Both the position numbers and the translations under genes were made by a program. Below are positions 24,899 to 33,772 of a stretch of DNA of 45,722 nt, one piece after another (within the stretch, counting starts at the first letter, position 1; every line of letters begins with the position of its first letter). This stretch comes from an uncultured Clostridia bacterium (GTDB lineage Bacteria; Bacillota; Clostridia; Oscillospirales; JAAYOS01). The notes under the pieces were generated by a model. The model was not told the DNA's origin. It was given only the letters and a program-made list of their open reading frames with translations, and did not search any database. The stretch covers positions 1-45,722 of the forward strand of contig CALXAZ010000145.1 in assembly GCA_944386395.1 (NCBI GenBank). The letters run 5' to 3'.

Positions 24899-25464
24899 AC
24901 ATCATCACATCAAATTCCAGATATATCGTCAGGCTTACGCTCACCCTGTTTATCATAACGGCAATAGTGGCACTGATGCTTGCGGGGGTAAACGCTGTGA
25001 CTGTTGACCGGATAGCGCAGCTTGAGCTGGAAGCTAAAAACGCGGCAATGGCAGAGGTTATGCCAGACACGACGATAGACGAGTCAAAGACGATTGAAAA
25101 CGAGGATTCTACTGTCTATTACGCGATGAGAGAGGGCGAGCTTGCCGGTTTCTGCGTTGAAGTTGCGCCGTCCGGCTTTGGCGGCGAAATATCAATGATT
25201 GTAGGAGTGGATATGGGCTACAAGGTGACAGGTATCTCGATAATATCCATGTCTGAGACTCCCGGTCTTGGTACCCGGGCACAGGAACCTGATTTCCTCA
25301 ACCAGTTTGTCGGCAGGGGTGACTCTGCTCCTTTCGAGGTCGGCTCTTCTGGCGAAGGCTCGATAGATGCCATTTCTGCCGCGACAATCACCTCAAAGGC
25401 TGTGACACTTGGCGTTAACACTGCGCTCGACGCGGCGGCAGATGCCATAAACAGAGGGGAGTGA
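24895..25464 (+). CDS. rnfG: Electron transport complex subunit RnfG
   Basis: 189 residues. One N-terminal transmembrane helix (about 13-35) anchors an extracytoplasmic FMN_bind domain. SETPGLGTRA and the flavinylation site DAISAATITSKAV (threonine 164) are present. It carries covalent FMN across from the membrane core. The start overlaps the rnfD stop by four bases (ATGA). Confidence 0.96.
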   Translation: MNIITSNSRYIVRLTLTLFIITAIVALMLAGVNAVTVDRIAQLELEAKNAAMAEVMPDTTIDESKTIENEDSTVYYAMREGELAGFCVEVAPSGFGGEISMIVGVDMGYKVTGISIISMSETPGLGTRAQEPDFLNQFVGRGDSAPFEVGSSGEGSIDAISAATITSKAVTLGVNTALDAAADAINRGE

Positions 25465-25469
25465 GCACA

Positions 25470-26087
25470 ATGAAAGAAACTATACAGCAATTTAAAAACG
25501 GAATATGGTATCAGAACCCTGTGCTTGTCCTTCTTCTTGGCATGTGCTCCACTCTTGCCACGACAACTTCCGTCATCAACGGGCTTGGCATGGGAGTGTC
25601 CACCACTATCGTCCTCATCTGCTCAAACGTGGTAATTTCGCTTCTCCGTAAAGTGATACCAAACCAGATAAGAATAGCCTCATACATAGTTATCGTTGCA
25701 GGCTTTGTCTCTGCGATAGACATGCTTTTGCAGGCCTTTCTGCCTGACATATCAAATTCACTTGGTATCTTTATACCCCTTATAGTTGTCAACTGCATAA
25801 TCCTTGCCCGGGCAGAGGCATTCGCCTCTAAAAACGGTCCCTTCCGCTCTGCAATAGACGGGCTTTCGATGGGTATAGGGTTTACATTCGCGCTGTTTAT
25901 AATGTCTACCATCCGCGAGATACTTGGCAACGGCAGTTTCCTTGGTATTGATATCACCTTTGGCGTATATCAGCCCGCGCTGCTGATGATAATGCCTGTG
26001 GGCGGCTTCCTCACGCTGGGCTGCGTCATTGCCGCAATGCAGAAGATATCTAACCGCTCTAAAGAGAAAGGAGGCAGCTCGAAATGA
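25470..26087 (+). CDS. rnfE: Electron transport complex subunit RnfE
   Basis: 205 residues from the ATG at 25470, which follows GAGGGGAGTGAG; a GTG at 25461 is an alternative three codons upstream. About six membrane helices. Family marks are NPVLVLLLGMCSTLATTTS and NCIILARAEAFASKNG near the middle. Together with RnfA it forms the membrane pseudo-dimer that holds the intramembrane iron-sulfur centre; the family cysteines C25 (LGMCST) and about C107 (NCI) are present. Confidence 0.96.
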   Translation: MKETIQQFKNGIWYQNPVLVLLLGMCSTLATTTSVINGLGMGVSTTIVLICSNVVISLLRKVIPNQIRIASYIVIVAGFVSAIDMLLQAFLPDISNSLGIFIPLIVVNCIILARAEAFASKNGPFRSAIDGLSMGIGFTFALFIMSTIREILGNGSFLGIDITFGVYQPALLMIMPVGGFLTLGCVIAAMQKISNRSKEKGGSSK

Positions 26088-26674
26088 GTTTTACTTCTCT
26101 TTTTTCGATCGCGCTCGGAGCTATACTGGTAGAAAACTATATCCTTGTACAGTTCCTTGGCATATGTCCTTTCCTCGGCGTCTCCAAAAAAACCGACACC
26201 GCTTTCGGAATGAGCATGGCAGTCATATTTGTCATGGCAGTCGCTTCGGCTGTTACGTGGCTTGTAAATAACTTTCTGCTTGAAAGGCTCGGGCTTCAGT
26301 TTATGCAGACGGTTGCTTTTATACTGGTTATTGCGGCTCTTGTCCAGTTTGTCGAAATGTTTTTACAGAAGGCAATGCCGGCGCTTTACCAGTCGCTGGG
26401 GATATACCTCCCTCTCATCACGACAAACTGCGCCGTGCTAGGCGTTGCGCTTCTCAATGTCCAGTCCGGCTATAATTTCATTGAGGCAGTTATAAATGGC
26501 ACTGCCGCCGCTGTGGGCTTTTCGCTTGCGTTGATGCTGTTTGCATCGATCCGTGAACGGCTCGAATTTGCAGAGTATCCAAAGTCGTTTGAAGGATTTC
26601 CCATCGCCCTTATCACGGCAGCGCTACTTGCTATATCATTTATGGGATTTTCCGGTCTGGAGGTGTTCAAATGA
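26084..26674 (+). CDS. rnfA: Electron transport complex subunit RnfA
   Basis: 196 residues, about six membrane helices, homologous to RnfE. ENYILVQFLGICPFLGVSKK and LPLITTNCAVLGVALLN contain the two conserved cysteines that ligate the membrane cluster. The start overlaps the rnfE stop by four bases (ATGA). Confidence 0.97.
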   Translation: MSFTSLFSIALGAILVENYILVQFLGICPFLGVSKKTDTAFGMSMAVIFVMAVASAVTWLVNNFLLERLGLQFMQTVAFILVIAALVQFVEMFLQKAMPALYQSLGIYLPLITTNCAVLGVALLNVQSGYNFIEAVINGTAAAVGFSLALMLFASIRERLEFAEYPKSFEGFPIALITAALLAISFMGFSGLEVFK

Positions 26675-27507
26675 ACAGTATAATTAGCGCGGTACTGGTT
26701 TTGGGTGTACTGGGGGCTGTTTTTGGGCTGATACTCGCTGTGGCTTCAAAGGTATTTGAGGTCGAAAAAAACGAGCTTCTTGAGCCCGTGATGGACGCCC
26801 TGCCCGGCGCAAACTGTGGCGGCTGTGGCTTTGCCGGATGCTCTACATGCGCACAGGCGATCATAGACGGGAAGGCTCCGCCGAATGCCTGCCCTGTGGG
26901 AGGCGAGGCTTCTGCTGAAAAAATCGCTGCTCTGCTCGGTCTTGAAATGAACAAAAATACTCGTCTTTCCGCCTTTGTAAACTGCTCCGGCGGAAACAAC
27001 GCGGTAAAGAAATATCAGTATCTCGGTCTCAAGGACTGCCACGCCGCAATGAAAATCGCCGGCGGTCCGACAGAATGTGCATATGGCTGTATTGGTCTTG
27101 GAAGCTGCGTAAGCGCATGTATGTTTGGCGCTCTCAGCATACAAAACGGGGTTGCAAAGGTGGATCATGAAAAATGCACCGGTTGCCTGAGATGCGTAGA
27201 AGCATGCCCTAAGCAGATAATCCATCCAGTCCCTTACTATGCCGATGTCAACGTGGCGTGCTCGTCACACGAACGCGGTGCGGTCCTTCGCAAAATATGC
27301 AACATAGGCTGCCTTGGATGTAAGATATGTGAGCGCACCTGCCAGCACGATGCAATACATGTAGTTGACAACCTCGCCGTTATCGATTATGACAAGTGTA
27401 TCGGCTGCGGTGAGTGTGCGCTAAAATGTCCGCGTCATCTTATTTCAGATGCCAACCTCGACCGTACCCCGCATGTCAGCTCGGTTGACAAAGCAGCAAA
27501 TTCGTAA
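26671..27507 (+). CDS. rnfB: Electron transport complex subunit RnfB
   Basis: 278 residues. One N-terminal membrane helix (about 4-27), a [4Fe-4S] domain with C49, C52, C57 and C74 (NCGGCGFAGCSTC), and a ferredoxin-like region with several further clusters, including CTGCLRCVEACP, CLGCKICERTC and CIGCGECALKCP. RnfB takes electrons from, or gives them to, soluble ferredoxin. The start overlaps the rnfA stop by four bases. It is the last gene of the operon and is followed by a terminator. Confidence 0.97.
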   Translation: MNSIISAVLVLGVLGAVFGLILAVASKVFEVEKNELLEPVMDALPGANCGGCGFAGCSTCAQAIIDGKAPPNACPVGGEASAEKIAALLGLEMNKNTRLSAFVNCSGGNNAVKKYQYLGLKDCHAAMKIAGGPTECAYGCIGLGSCVSACMFGALSIQNGVAKVDHEKCTGCLRCVEACPKQIIHPVPYYADVNVACSSHERGAVLRKICNIGCLGCKICERTCQHDAIHVVDNLAVIDYDKCIGCGECALKCPRHLISDANLDRTPHVSSVDKAANS

Positions 27508-27508
27508 T

Positions 27509-27545
27509 AAAATAAAAGCCGCAGCAGCGGCTTTTATTTTATATT
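27509..27545 (+). terminator. Terminator of the rnf operon
   Basis: Arms 27509-27522 and 27527-27540 (AAAATAAAAGCCGC and complement) with a four-base loop and a T-rich right arm, 2 bases after rnfB. The symmetrical A/T flanks could work in both directions. Confidence 0.88.
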
Positions 27546-27599
27546 TCAGATTATATTTTTAAATAAATGTGCAAGATAAAAACAAAAGGGGTGATAAAA

Positions 27600-28772
27600 A
27601 TTCGCGGTTACAGCAACTATCGCGGCAGAAACAGCTTTAGGAGCCGTTTTCTATTTGTTCTCATCATTATATTTGCCGCGGCGGCAGTGATATTTGCGGG
27701 AAACCGCTTGCTGTTTTCCTCCGACGGAGGGCTGTTGGCAAAGCTTTTTGACCAGCAGGAGGAACAGACAGACCCTCCTGCCCTGATAATCGTTCCATCC
27801 ACCGAGAGCTCAAGTGAAACCGTCCCCTCGTCCGAGGCTACAACCCTGCCGGAAGAACCCATCGAAGGCTCTGCATACCTCCGCAGCATTTATCTCCCTG
27901 ATGCAACAAACAGCGAAGCTCTCGAAACAGCTCTTGAGCTTGCTGCAAATGGCTCTATTAACGCCGTTGTCATTGACATGAAACACGACGACGGGACGCT
28001 TGCTTATATTTCAGAGACCGACTTTGCCGTAACAGCAGGGGTAAACCCTGAAGATGACGAGAGCGTCCGCTCTTCTATTGCCTCTCTTAAGGACGCTGGG
28101 CTCCATCTGATTGCCCGCGTATCCGCATTTAAAGATAATATTGTGCCACGGAAAATACAATATTCCTCCGTACATGTGCGTTCTGGAGTGATATGGCTCG
28201 ATTATAATTATCACACATGGCTTGACCCGTACAGCCAAAGCGCCTGCGAATATATATCCTCTGTTTCCGCAGAGCTATGCGAGCTCGGCTTCGACGAAAT
28301 ATTGCTCGATCACGTGCAGTTTCCCACAGTCGGCAAAACAAACCTGCTATATTATGAGGACGAAGCCACAATATCGCGGGAAGAAGCAATTTCCTCCTTT
28401 CTCGATATGGCAGGCAGGTCTGTGGTCGATGCAGGAGGTACCCTTTCTGTGATGCTCGATGGAGACATTGTCTACTCAGATATCGATGGCAGCGGGCAAG
28501 AGCTTTCCACCCTAGCAAATCTCTCTAACAGGCTGTATTTTACCCGCCCAGAGAATGATGCATCAACAGACGAACCGTTTATTCCGGCTCTGGAAGCTGC
28601 GGAAATATCTGATGCAGTAGTAGCGGTGACCCTGGACGGATCTGAGACTGCGGACGAAATCTCCGAGCTGATAGATTCCCTCGAGTCTGTGCCCACCGGA
28701 AATACCTTTTCTGAGTTAGAAAGCATCTCTGGATGGCTTCTACTTGGCAGTGGTCTATATGACATTGAATAA
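27600..28772 (+). CDS. Putative glycoside hydrolase-like protein (DUF4015 family), membrane-anchored
   Basis: About 390-401 residues. A basic N-terminus and a membrane anchor (FLFVLIIIFAAAAVIFAG) are followed by a Ser/Thr/Glu linker, then the DUF4015/GH-like barrel with NAVVIDMKHDDGTLAY, LIARVSAFKDN, WLDPYS and GFDEILLDHVQFPT. These are conserved strands of the putative glycosyl hydrolase domain. The start is uncertain: ATG at 27567 has no ribosome site, GTG at 27591 lies within the best ribosome site, and AAAAGGGGTGAT is ideally spaced for ATT at 27600. I have used 27600. Probably exported and cell-envelope-linked; substrate unknown. Confidence 0.75.
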   Translation: MRGYSNYRGRNSFRSRFLFVLIIIFAAAAVIFAGNRLLFSSDGGLLAKLFDQQEEQTDPPALIIVPSTESSSETVPSSEATTLPEEPIEGSAYLRSIYLPDATNSEALETALELAANGSINAVVIDMKHDDGTLAYISETDFAVTAGVNPEDDESVRSSIASLKDAGLHLIARVSAFKDNIVPRKIQYSSVHVRSGVIWLDYNYHTWLDPYSQSACEYISSVSAELCELGFDEILLDHVQFPTVGKTNLLYYEDEATISREEAISSFLDMAGRSVVDAGGTLSVMLDGDIVYSDIDGSGQELSTLANLSNRLYFTRPENDASTDEPFIPALEAAEISDAVVAVTLDGSETADEISELIDSLESVPTGNTFSELESISGWLLLGSGLYDIE

Positions 28773-28774
28773 TC

Positions 28775-28805
28775 TTTTCCCCGCCCCGGCGGGGAATTTT
28801 TCTCC
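28775..28805 (+). terminator. Terminator of the DUF4015 gene
   Basis: A strong GC stem (TTCCCCGCC, 28777-28785, with GGCGGGGAA, 28788-28796) is followed by five T residues, just after the stop. Confidence 0.88.
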
Positions 28806-28853
28806 CCTTTTTCCTATTTTATACGCTTAAGTTCTCTCCAATGTTTGGAAAAC

Positions 28854-28882
28854 TTGCTTTTTGGGCAAGATTGTGTTATACT
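28854..28882 (+). promoter_or_regulatory. Promoter of the WG-repeat/SLH gene
   Basis: TTGCTT (28854-28859), 17 bases and TATACT (28877-28882) lie about 95 bases before the start codon. The leader is otherwise featureless. Confidence 0.6.
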
Positions 28883-28977
28883 GACTGCCGTGTTGGCAAA
28901 AAACTGTTACTTTCGCTTTACTAACTTGCCGTACGGAGTAATTTCATATCTACACTGCGAAAAGATTGGAGTTTACT

Positions 28978-30666
28978 ATGAAAAGATCAATAACAAGCCT
29001 TATCCTGGCTATAGTCATACTGTCCACCTTATGCGCCTTTGCTGTGGACAGTTCGCCTGTGGTCGAGCCCTCCTTTGGGCGCGGAAGGCTGCTGACTGGC
29101 TACGAATATACAGCGATGAACTCCGCCTCAGAGGGCTTTGTTGCTGCTGCCGACAAAAGTGGACGCTGGGGCTTTATTAACTCTCTCGGTGAAACCGCGG
29201 TCCCATTTGAATACGATTACTGCTCATATTTTATTGGCGGCGTTGCTGCCGTTAAGCGAGTCGGTCTATGGGGATTTATCGACAAAAAGGGGAATATTCT
29301 CTGTGATTTCCAGTTTGAGGACTCCGGAAGCTTTTCTGGAGGGTTCTGCGCTGTAAAAAAGGATGGTCTATGGGGATTTATTGACGAAGATTTTAACCTC
29401 GTTATCCCCTATTCATACGATGGAGCCACCGGGTTTTCAGGAGGACTTGCCTCAGTGCGGCTTGGCAACATGTGGGGCGCTATTGACAGCTCCGGTAAAG
29501 TAGTTATAGATTTCCTATATACAGATTCGTTTATTTTTTCGGGCAGCATTGCTGCTGTAAACACAGCGTCGGGCAGCGGCATAATCGACCCAACAGGTAA
29601 ATACATTGTTTCCCATTCCTCAGGCTGGGAGGTATTGAGCTGCTCTGAAAATATGGCAGTTTTGAAAAAGGGGAACAGCTATGCGATAGCGGGCATCGAT
29701 GGCAGGATAATTCAGGACAATATCTGGCAGTACGTAGGTCAGTTCAGCGAAAAGCTTGCTGCCGTGCAGATAAACGGTAAGTTCGGATATATAAATACTT
29801 CCGGACAGACGGTGATCCCCGCCTCCTTTGACAGCGCAGGTATCTTCTCGGGAGGGCTTGCCCAGGTCAGCTCCGGCGGCAAGCACGGCTTTGTAAACAC
29901 CTCCGGAGACCTCGTGATACCCTGCCGCTTTGCCAGCGTATCTCCCTTCCATGGCGCAACTGCAAAGGCTGTGCTCGATGGTGTTTCAGGTGTCATATAT
30001 CGCGACGGTATCTTCGTACCAGCAGCTCCCTCCGCCAGCACCTCTGCATCTGGTCTTATACCTGTCAAAAGCGGAGGGTTGTATGCTATATTTTATGATG
30101 GTGTGACATATCTTTCAAGCACCGCATATATCGGAGCTTCCGCCTGGGCTCTCGATTCACTATCAGCCGCTGACGAGCTGGGACTGCTCTCCCCGCTACC
30201 ATATGACACAGTGTATTCCCAGCCCATAACTCGCAGCCTCTTCTGTGAGCTTGTCGTCTCTTTCTACAATTCTATCGGAGGCTCTCACGCTGACACGATA
30301 CAAAATCCTTTCACCGATACAAACGATATATATGTCATCCAAGCGTACGCTCTCGGTATTGTTTCAGGCAGGTATGATGGGCTCTTCTGTCCTGACGAAC
30401 AGATAACCCGGGAGGAGATATGTGTTATGCTGCACCGCCTGTGCGACAGGATAGGCTATGCGCCAAATCAGATTGCCACTCCCTCTTTCCCTGATGAGAG
30501 CCAAATATCCTCTTGGGCTGTCGCCTCTGTTCTCCGCATATCCTCGGCCGGCATAACCGGCGGCTACGACGATGGGCGCTTTGCTCCGAAGGACAGCACC
30601 ACCATCGAGCAGGCAGTGCTGATACTATATCGCCTTGCATCGAGTGAGGGAAGAATTGAAGATTAA
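28978..30666 (+). CDS. WG-repeat protein with C-terminal SLH domains (surface-anchored)
   Basis: 562 residues from the ATG at 28978, which follows TTGGAG. The signal peptide is about 1-22. At least six WG-type repeats follow (for example WGFINSLGETAVP, WGFIDKKGNI, WGFIDEDFNLVIP, WGAIDSSGKVVID, FGYINTSGQTVIP, HGFVNTSGDLVIP) over roughly residues 60-330. A Ser/Ala linker leads to two or three S-layer homology motifs in the last 190 residues (NPFTDTNDIYVIQAYALGI, SFPDESQISSWAVASVLRI). SLH domains usually bind pyruvylated cell-wall polymer. WG repeats are thought to form beta-rich domains; function unknown. It is monocistronic, with promoter and terminator. Confidence 0.9.
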   Translation: MKRSITSLILAIVILSTLCAFAVDSSPVVEPSFGRGRLLTGYEYTAMNSASEGFVAAADKSGRWGFINSLGETAVPFEYDYCSYFIGGVAAVKRVGLWGFIDKKGNILCDFQFEDSGSFSGGFCAVKKDGLWGFIDEDFNLVIPYSYDGATGFSGGLASVRLGNMWGAIDSSGKVVIDFLYTDSFIFSGSIAAVNTASGSGIIDPTGKYIVSHSSGWEVLSCSENMAVLKKGNSYAIAGIDGRIIQDNIWQYVGQFSEKLAAVQINGKFGYINTSGQTVIPASFDSAGIFSGGLAQVSSGGKHGFVNTSGDLVIPCRFASVSPFHGATAKAVLDGVSGVIYRDGIFVPAAPSASTSASGLIPVKSGGLYAIFYDGVTYLSSTAYIGASAWALDSLSAADELGLLSPLPYDTVYSQPITRSLFCELVVSFYNSIGGSHADTIQNPFTDTNDIYVIQAYALGIVSGRYDGLFCPDEQITREEICVMLHRLCDRIGYAPNQIATPSFPDESQISSWAVASVLRISSAGITGGYDDGRFAPKDSTTIEQAVLILYRLASSEGRIED

Positions 30667-30668
30667 TA

Positions 30669-30700
30669 AAAAAGCGGGACGTTTAGTCCCGCTTTTTAAC
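30669..30700. terminator. Terminator between the WG/SLH gene and the asparaginase gene
   Basis: Stem AAAAAGCGGGAC (30669-30680) with GTCCCGCTTTTT (30686-30697) and a five-base loop. It has a T tract on the plus strand and an A tract before it, so it fits both convergent genes. Confidence 0.88.
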
Positions 30701-30701
30701 T

Positions 30702-31715
30702 CTATCTTTTAATTTCCACCTTAAACATCGGTTCCCAATGCCCCACCAGCGTGTCATTATCATTATATATATTAGGACCATGCAAGGCATCCAGCTTTTC
30801 TATTGTCTCCCCGTTTTCATATCCTATCGCCTTAAATATTTCAGACAGTATAAACGGCCACACATCTTCGCAGCCATCCGCCAGCTTCATCGATATCCCA
30901 AGCCGCTCTTTTTTGAGCCCGCAGCCATATACCCCGGCAGCTCCCCCCTTCGCAACGATGTTGCTGTCCTGATTGATTATCGAGCAGAGATAACCTGTCC
31001 CACGTATCATATGGCTATATTTATTCATTCTGGGGACAAATGTCTCCGCTGCCCGGCGCAGCCCTTCATCCTTTATCGTGTCCAGGCAGGCAAGATTTTT
31101 GAAGGCTGCCGCAATGTTTTTCATCCCAACCGCAAACACCGGCACCCCACAGCCATCAATCCCGACTGTTATATCCTCCTCGCGGCATTCGCTCATCAAA
31201 GCAACTGTGCGCAGCACCTCCTGCTGCACCTTTGAATCGAGCTTCCAGTAATCCTCAATCTCCCCACCAAGCGCACGCTGCGTGATAATCAGCGCGGCAT
31301 GCTTGCCGGCGCAGTTGTGGTAAAATTTCCTCGGTGCCTTGCCCTCGCGTATGCGCTCCTCATTTGCCGCCTTTGATACCGGAACAGTCGGCTTCATTAT
31401 CCACATGTCCTCTGTCAGCCCAGCCTTTTCCGCTATCGATTCAAGGGCTGCAATGTGAAATTTCTCCCCGGCATGTGACGCGGCAAAAATTGCCGTTTCC
31501 TCCTCCGTCAGTCCATATTCCCTGTCCAAGCCGCGCGCTATAAGCGGAAGCGCCTGTATCGGCTTTGACGAAGAGCGGTAAAACACCTTTTCATCTGGGC
31601 TGCCAACACTAAAAATCACATTGGAATTTTCATCGACTATGCAGATATATCCCTGGTGAGTAAGGTCGATAAGCTCTCCCCTATACTCACAAACAAGCGG
31701 CTTGTATGACGGCAT
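30702..31715 (-). CDS. L-asparaginase II family protein
   Basis: 337 residues from the ATG at 31715. GGAGGA lies 7 bases before it and overlaps an earlier in-frame ATG at 31730, so the later start is preferred. The sequence fits the asparaginase II family (AnsA-like, unrelated in fold to the classical type): RSSSKPIQALPL, AASHAGE, HNCAGKHAALI and GIDGCGVPVFAV are its conserved blocks, with the serine/lysine pair in SSSKP. It would hydrolyse asparagine to aspartate and ammonia. It lies just past the aspS terminator on the same strand but as a separate unit. Confidence 0.88.
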   Translation of the reverse strand: MPSYKPLVCEYRGELIDLTHQGYICIVDENSNVIFSVGSPDEKVFYRSSSKPIQALPLIARGLDREYGLTEEETAIFAASHAGEKFHIAALESIAEKAGLTEDMWIMKPTVPVSKAANEERIREGKAPRKFYHNCAGKHAALIITQRALGGEIEDYWKLDSKVQQEVLRTVALMSECREEDITVGIDGCGVPVFAVGMKNIAAAFKNLACLDTIKDEGLRRAAETFVPRMNKYSHMIRGTGYLCSIINQDSNIVAKGGAAGVYGCGLKKERLGISMKLADGCEDVWPFILSEIFKAIGYENGETIEKLDALHGPNIYNDNDTLVGHWEPMFKVEIKR

Positions 31716-31769
31716 TATACTTTCCTCCATTATACACTATAAAACAGCGCTTTTCACACACCGTAAGCT

Positions 31770-31797
31770 ATTATATCACTTTTTTTCCTCTTTTCCA
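31770..31797 (-). promoter_or_regulatory. Possible promoter of the asparaginase gene
   Basis: On the minus strand a perfect TATAAT (31770-31775) lies about 55 bases before the start, with TGGAAA 16 bases further upstream as a weak -35. Confidence 0.45.
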
Positions 31798-31930
31798 CTA
31801 CAAATACCATATAAAAATGTACAAGTTTTTATTAAAAAATTCCCCACGGTTGATAAACTTTATAAATTAAGCAAAACTCCATGTTTATCATAAACAGCAG
31901 CCGTGTTATTACCCGTCTGCCTCATCCATG

Positions 31931-31968
31931 CTCAAAAAAGATGGCTGCCATGGAAGGCAGCCATCTTT
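31931..31968 (-). terminator. Terminator of hisS-aspS
   Basis: Arms 31937-31949 and 31956-31968 (AAAGATGGCTGCC and complement) with a six-base loop; on the minus strand a TTTTTT tract is formed by the right side of the stem. It is adjacent to the aspS stop. Confidence 0.85.
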
Positions 31969-31970
31969 AC

Positions 31971-33752
31971 TCATTTGTCTGTATCTACCTTTATGTGCAG
32001 CTCCTCCAGCTGCTTGTCATCTACATATGACGGACATTCGCTCATCAGCTCGCTTGCGTTCTGCACCTTTGGGAAAGCAATTACATCCCGCAGGCTATCC
32101 GCTCCGCACATTATCATCGTCAGCCTGTCAAGACCAATTCCAACTCCGCCATGCGGCGGCGCGCCAAAGCGATATGCATCCACAAGAAAACCAAACTTTG
32201 CCTCTATCTCCTCTTTTGTAAGCCCCAGAGCCTCGAACATCTTCGCCTGAAGCTTATAGTCGCTTATGCGTATCGACCCGGAGCAGAGCTCCACCCCGTT
32301 GACCACAAGGTCATAAGCCTTCGCGCGCACCCTTCCCGGGTCACTTTCCAGATAGTCAAGGCACTCCTCAAGCGGCATTGTAAACGGATGATGCATTGCC
32401 ACCCACTCCCCGGTCTCGTCATCCTGCTCAAAGAACGGAAACTCGGTTATCCACAGGAAATTATATCCATCCGGAATTATTCCAAGCTGCTTTGCCACCG
32501 TATTCCTGAGCGCTCCGAGGACCGGCAGCGTAACCTTATCCCTGTCTGCCACTATCAGCGCTACATCGCCCCGCTCGCAGCCAAGCCTTTCGGCTATCGC
32601 TCTCAGCTCATCCTCCGTCATAAACTTTGCAAACGAACACGCCGGCTTCTCATCTACCCATCTGATATACGCGAGCCCTTTTGCTCCTATCCCTCGCACC
32701 ATCTCCGTCAGCTTGTCTATCTCCTTGCGCGTCAGCGTTTTGGCAGCGTTTTTGGCAACTATCCCTCGCACAGAACCTCCCGCCTCTATCGCAGAGGTAA
32801 ACACCGAAAAACCACAGCCCTTTACAACGTCCGAAATGTCACATATCTCCATGTCAAAACGGGTATCAGGCTTGTCGCTTCCGTAACGGTTCATCGCGTC
32901 AGCATATGTCAGGCGCGGAAGCGGCACCGGCAGGTCTATATTCATAACCTCCTTATACAGGCGGTGGATATATCCCTCTATCATCTCCAGGATGTCATCC
33001 ACGTCGACAAAGGACATCTCAAGGTCGATCTGGGTAAACTCAGGCTGGCGGTCGGCACGCAGATCCTCGTCCCTGAAGCAGCGCGCAAGCTGGATATAGC
33101 GGTCAAACCCCGAGAGCATAAGCAGCTGCTTATATATCTGCGGCGACTGCGGAAGCGCATAAAATTTCCCCGGATGCACCCTCGATGGGACAATATAGTC
33201 GCGCGCTCCCTCCGGCGTTGATTTCATCATCATTGGCGTCTCTATCTCGGTAAACCCGTTCTCATAGAAGTAGTCCCGGGTCACCCGCGCCACCTCATGC
33301 CTGATAAATATATTTTTCTGAAGGCTCGGGCGGCGGAGGTCAAGATAGCGGTATTTCAGTCTCAGTTCCTCGCCTGTTTTTGTGTCGTCAACTATTTCAA
33401 ACGGAGGGGTTTCTGCCTCACCGAGTATTCTCAGTTCACACGCCTCAATCTCTACCTCTCCTGTCGGCATATCCCTGTTTATCGCACCCTCTCCGCGGGC
33501 ACGCAGGATACCCCTTACCGCAACCACATATTCCGAGCGAAGCGACGCCGCCTTGACAAACAGCTCAGAGTTCGTCTCCTCATTGAACGTCGCCTGGATT
33601 ATCCCGCTCCTATCGCGTACAGTCACAAATATCAGCCCTCCAAGGTCCCTGCGGCGCTGCACCCATCCGCAAACCGACACCTCCTGACCAACATTTTCGC
33701 CCCTCAGCGTACCGCACATATGTGTGCGCTTAAAACCTCTAATAGTTTCCAT
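31971..33752 (-). CDS. aspS: Aspartate--tRNA ligase
   Basis: 593 residues, the usual bacterial AspRS length. N-terminal OB fold for the anticodon (VSVCGWVQRRRDLGGLIFVTVRDRSG), class II catalytic core with motif 2 (ARCFRDEDLRADRQPEFTQ), the bacterial GAD insert and motif 3 (GIGLDRLTMIMCG). It follows hisS by about 20 bases on the same transcript. Whether it charges only tRNA-Asp or also tRNA-Asn cannot be told here. Confidence 0.98.
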   Translation of the reverse strand: METIRGFKRTHMCGTLRGENVGQEVSVCGWVQRRRDLGGLIFVTVRDRSGIIQATFNEETNSELFVKAASLRSEYVVAVRGILRARGEGAINRDMPTGEVEIEACELRILGEAETPPFEIVDDTKTGEELRLKYRYLDLRRPSLQKNIFIRHEVARVTRDYFYENGFTEIETPMMMKSTPEGARDYIVPSRVHPGKFYALPQSPQIYKQLLMLSGFDRYIQLARCFRDEDLRADRQPEFTQIDLEMSFVDVDDILEMIEGYIHRLYKEVMNIDLPVPLPRLTYADAMNRYGSDKPDTRFDMEICDISDVVKGCGFSVFTSAIEAGGSVRGIVAKNAAKTLTRKEIDKLTEMVRGIGAKGLAYIRWVDEKPACSFAKFMTEDELRAIAERLGCERGDVALIVADRDKVTLPVLGALRNTVAKQLGIIPDGYNFLWITEFPFFEQDDETGEWVAMHHPFTMPLEECLDYLESDPGRVRAKAYDLVVNGVELCSGSIRISDYKLQAKMFEALGLTKEEIEAKFGFLVDAYRFGAPPHGGVGIGLDRLTMIMCGADSLRDVIAFPKVQNASELMSECPSYVDDKQLEELHIKVDTDK

Positions 33753-33772
33753 CGCTGGCTTTCCCTTTCAAA

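Noticed and set aside
32151..33221. A 356-codon plus-strand open frame
   Set aside because: It lies entirely opposite aspS, has no family match and reads as a basic, arbitrary sequence. It is a shadow of the high-GC aspS codon pattern.
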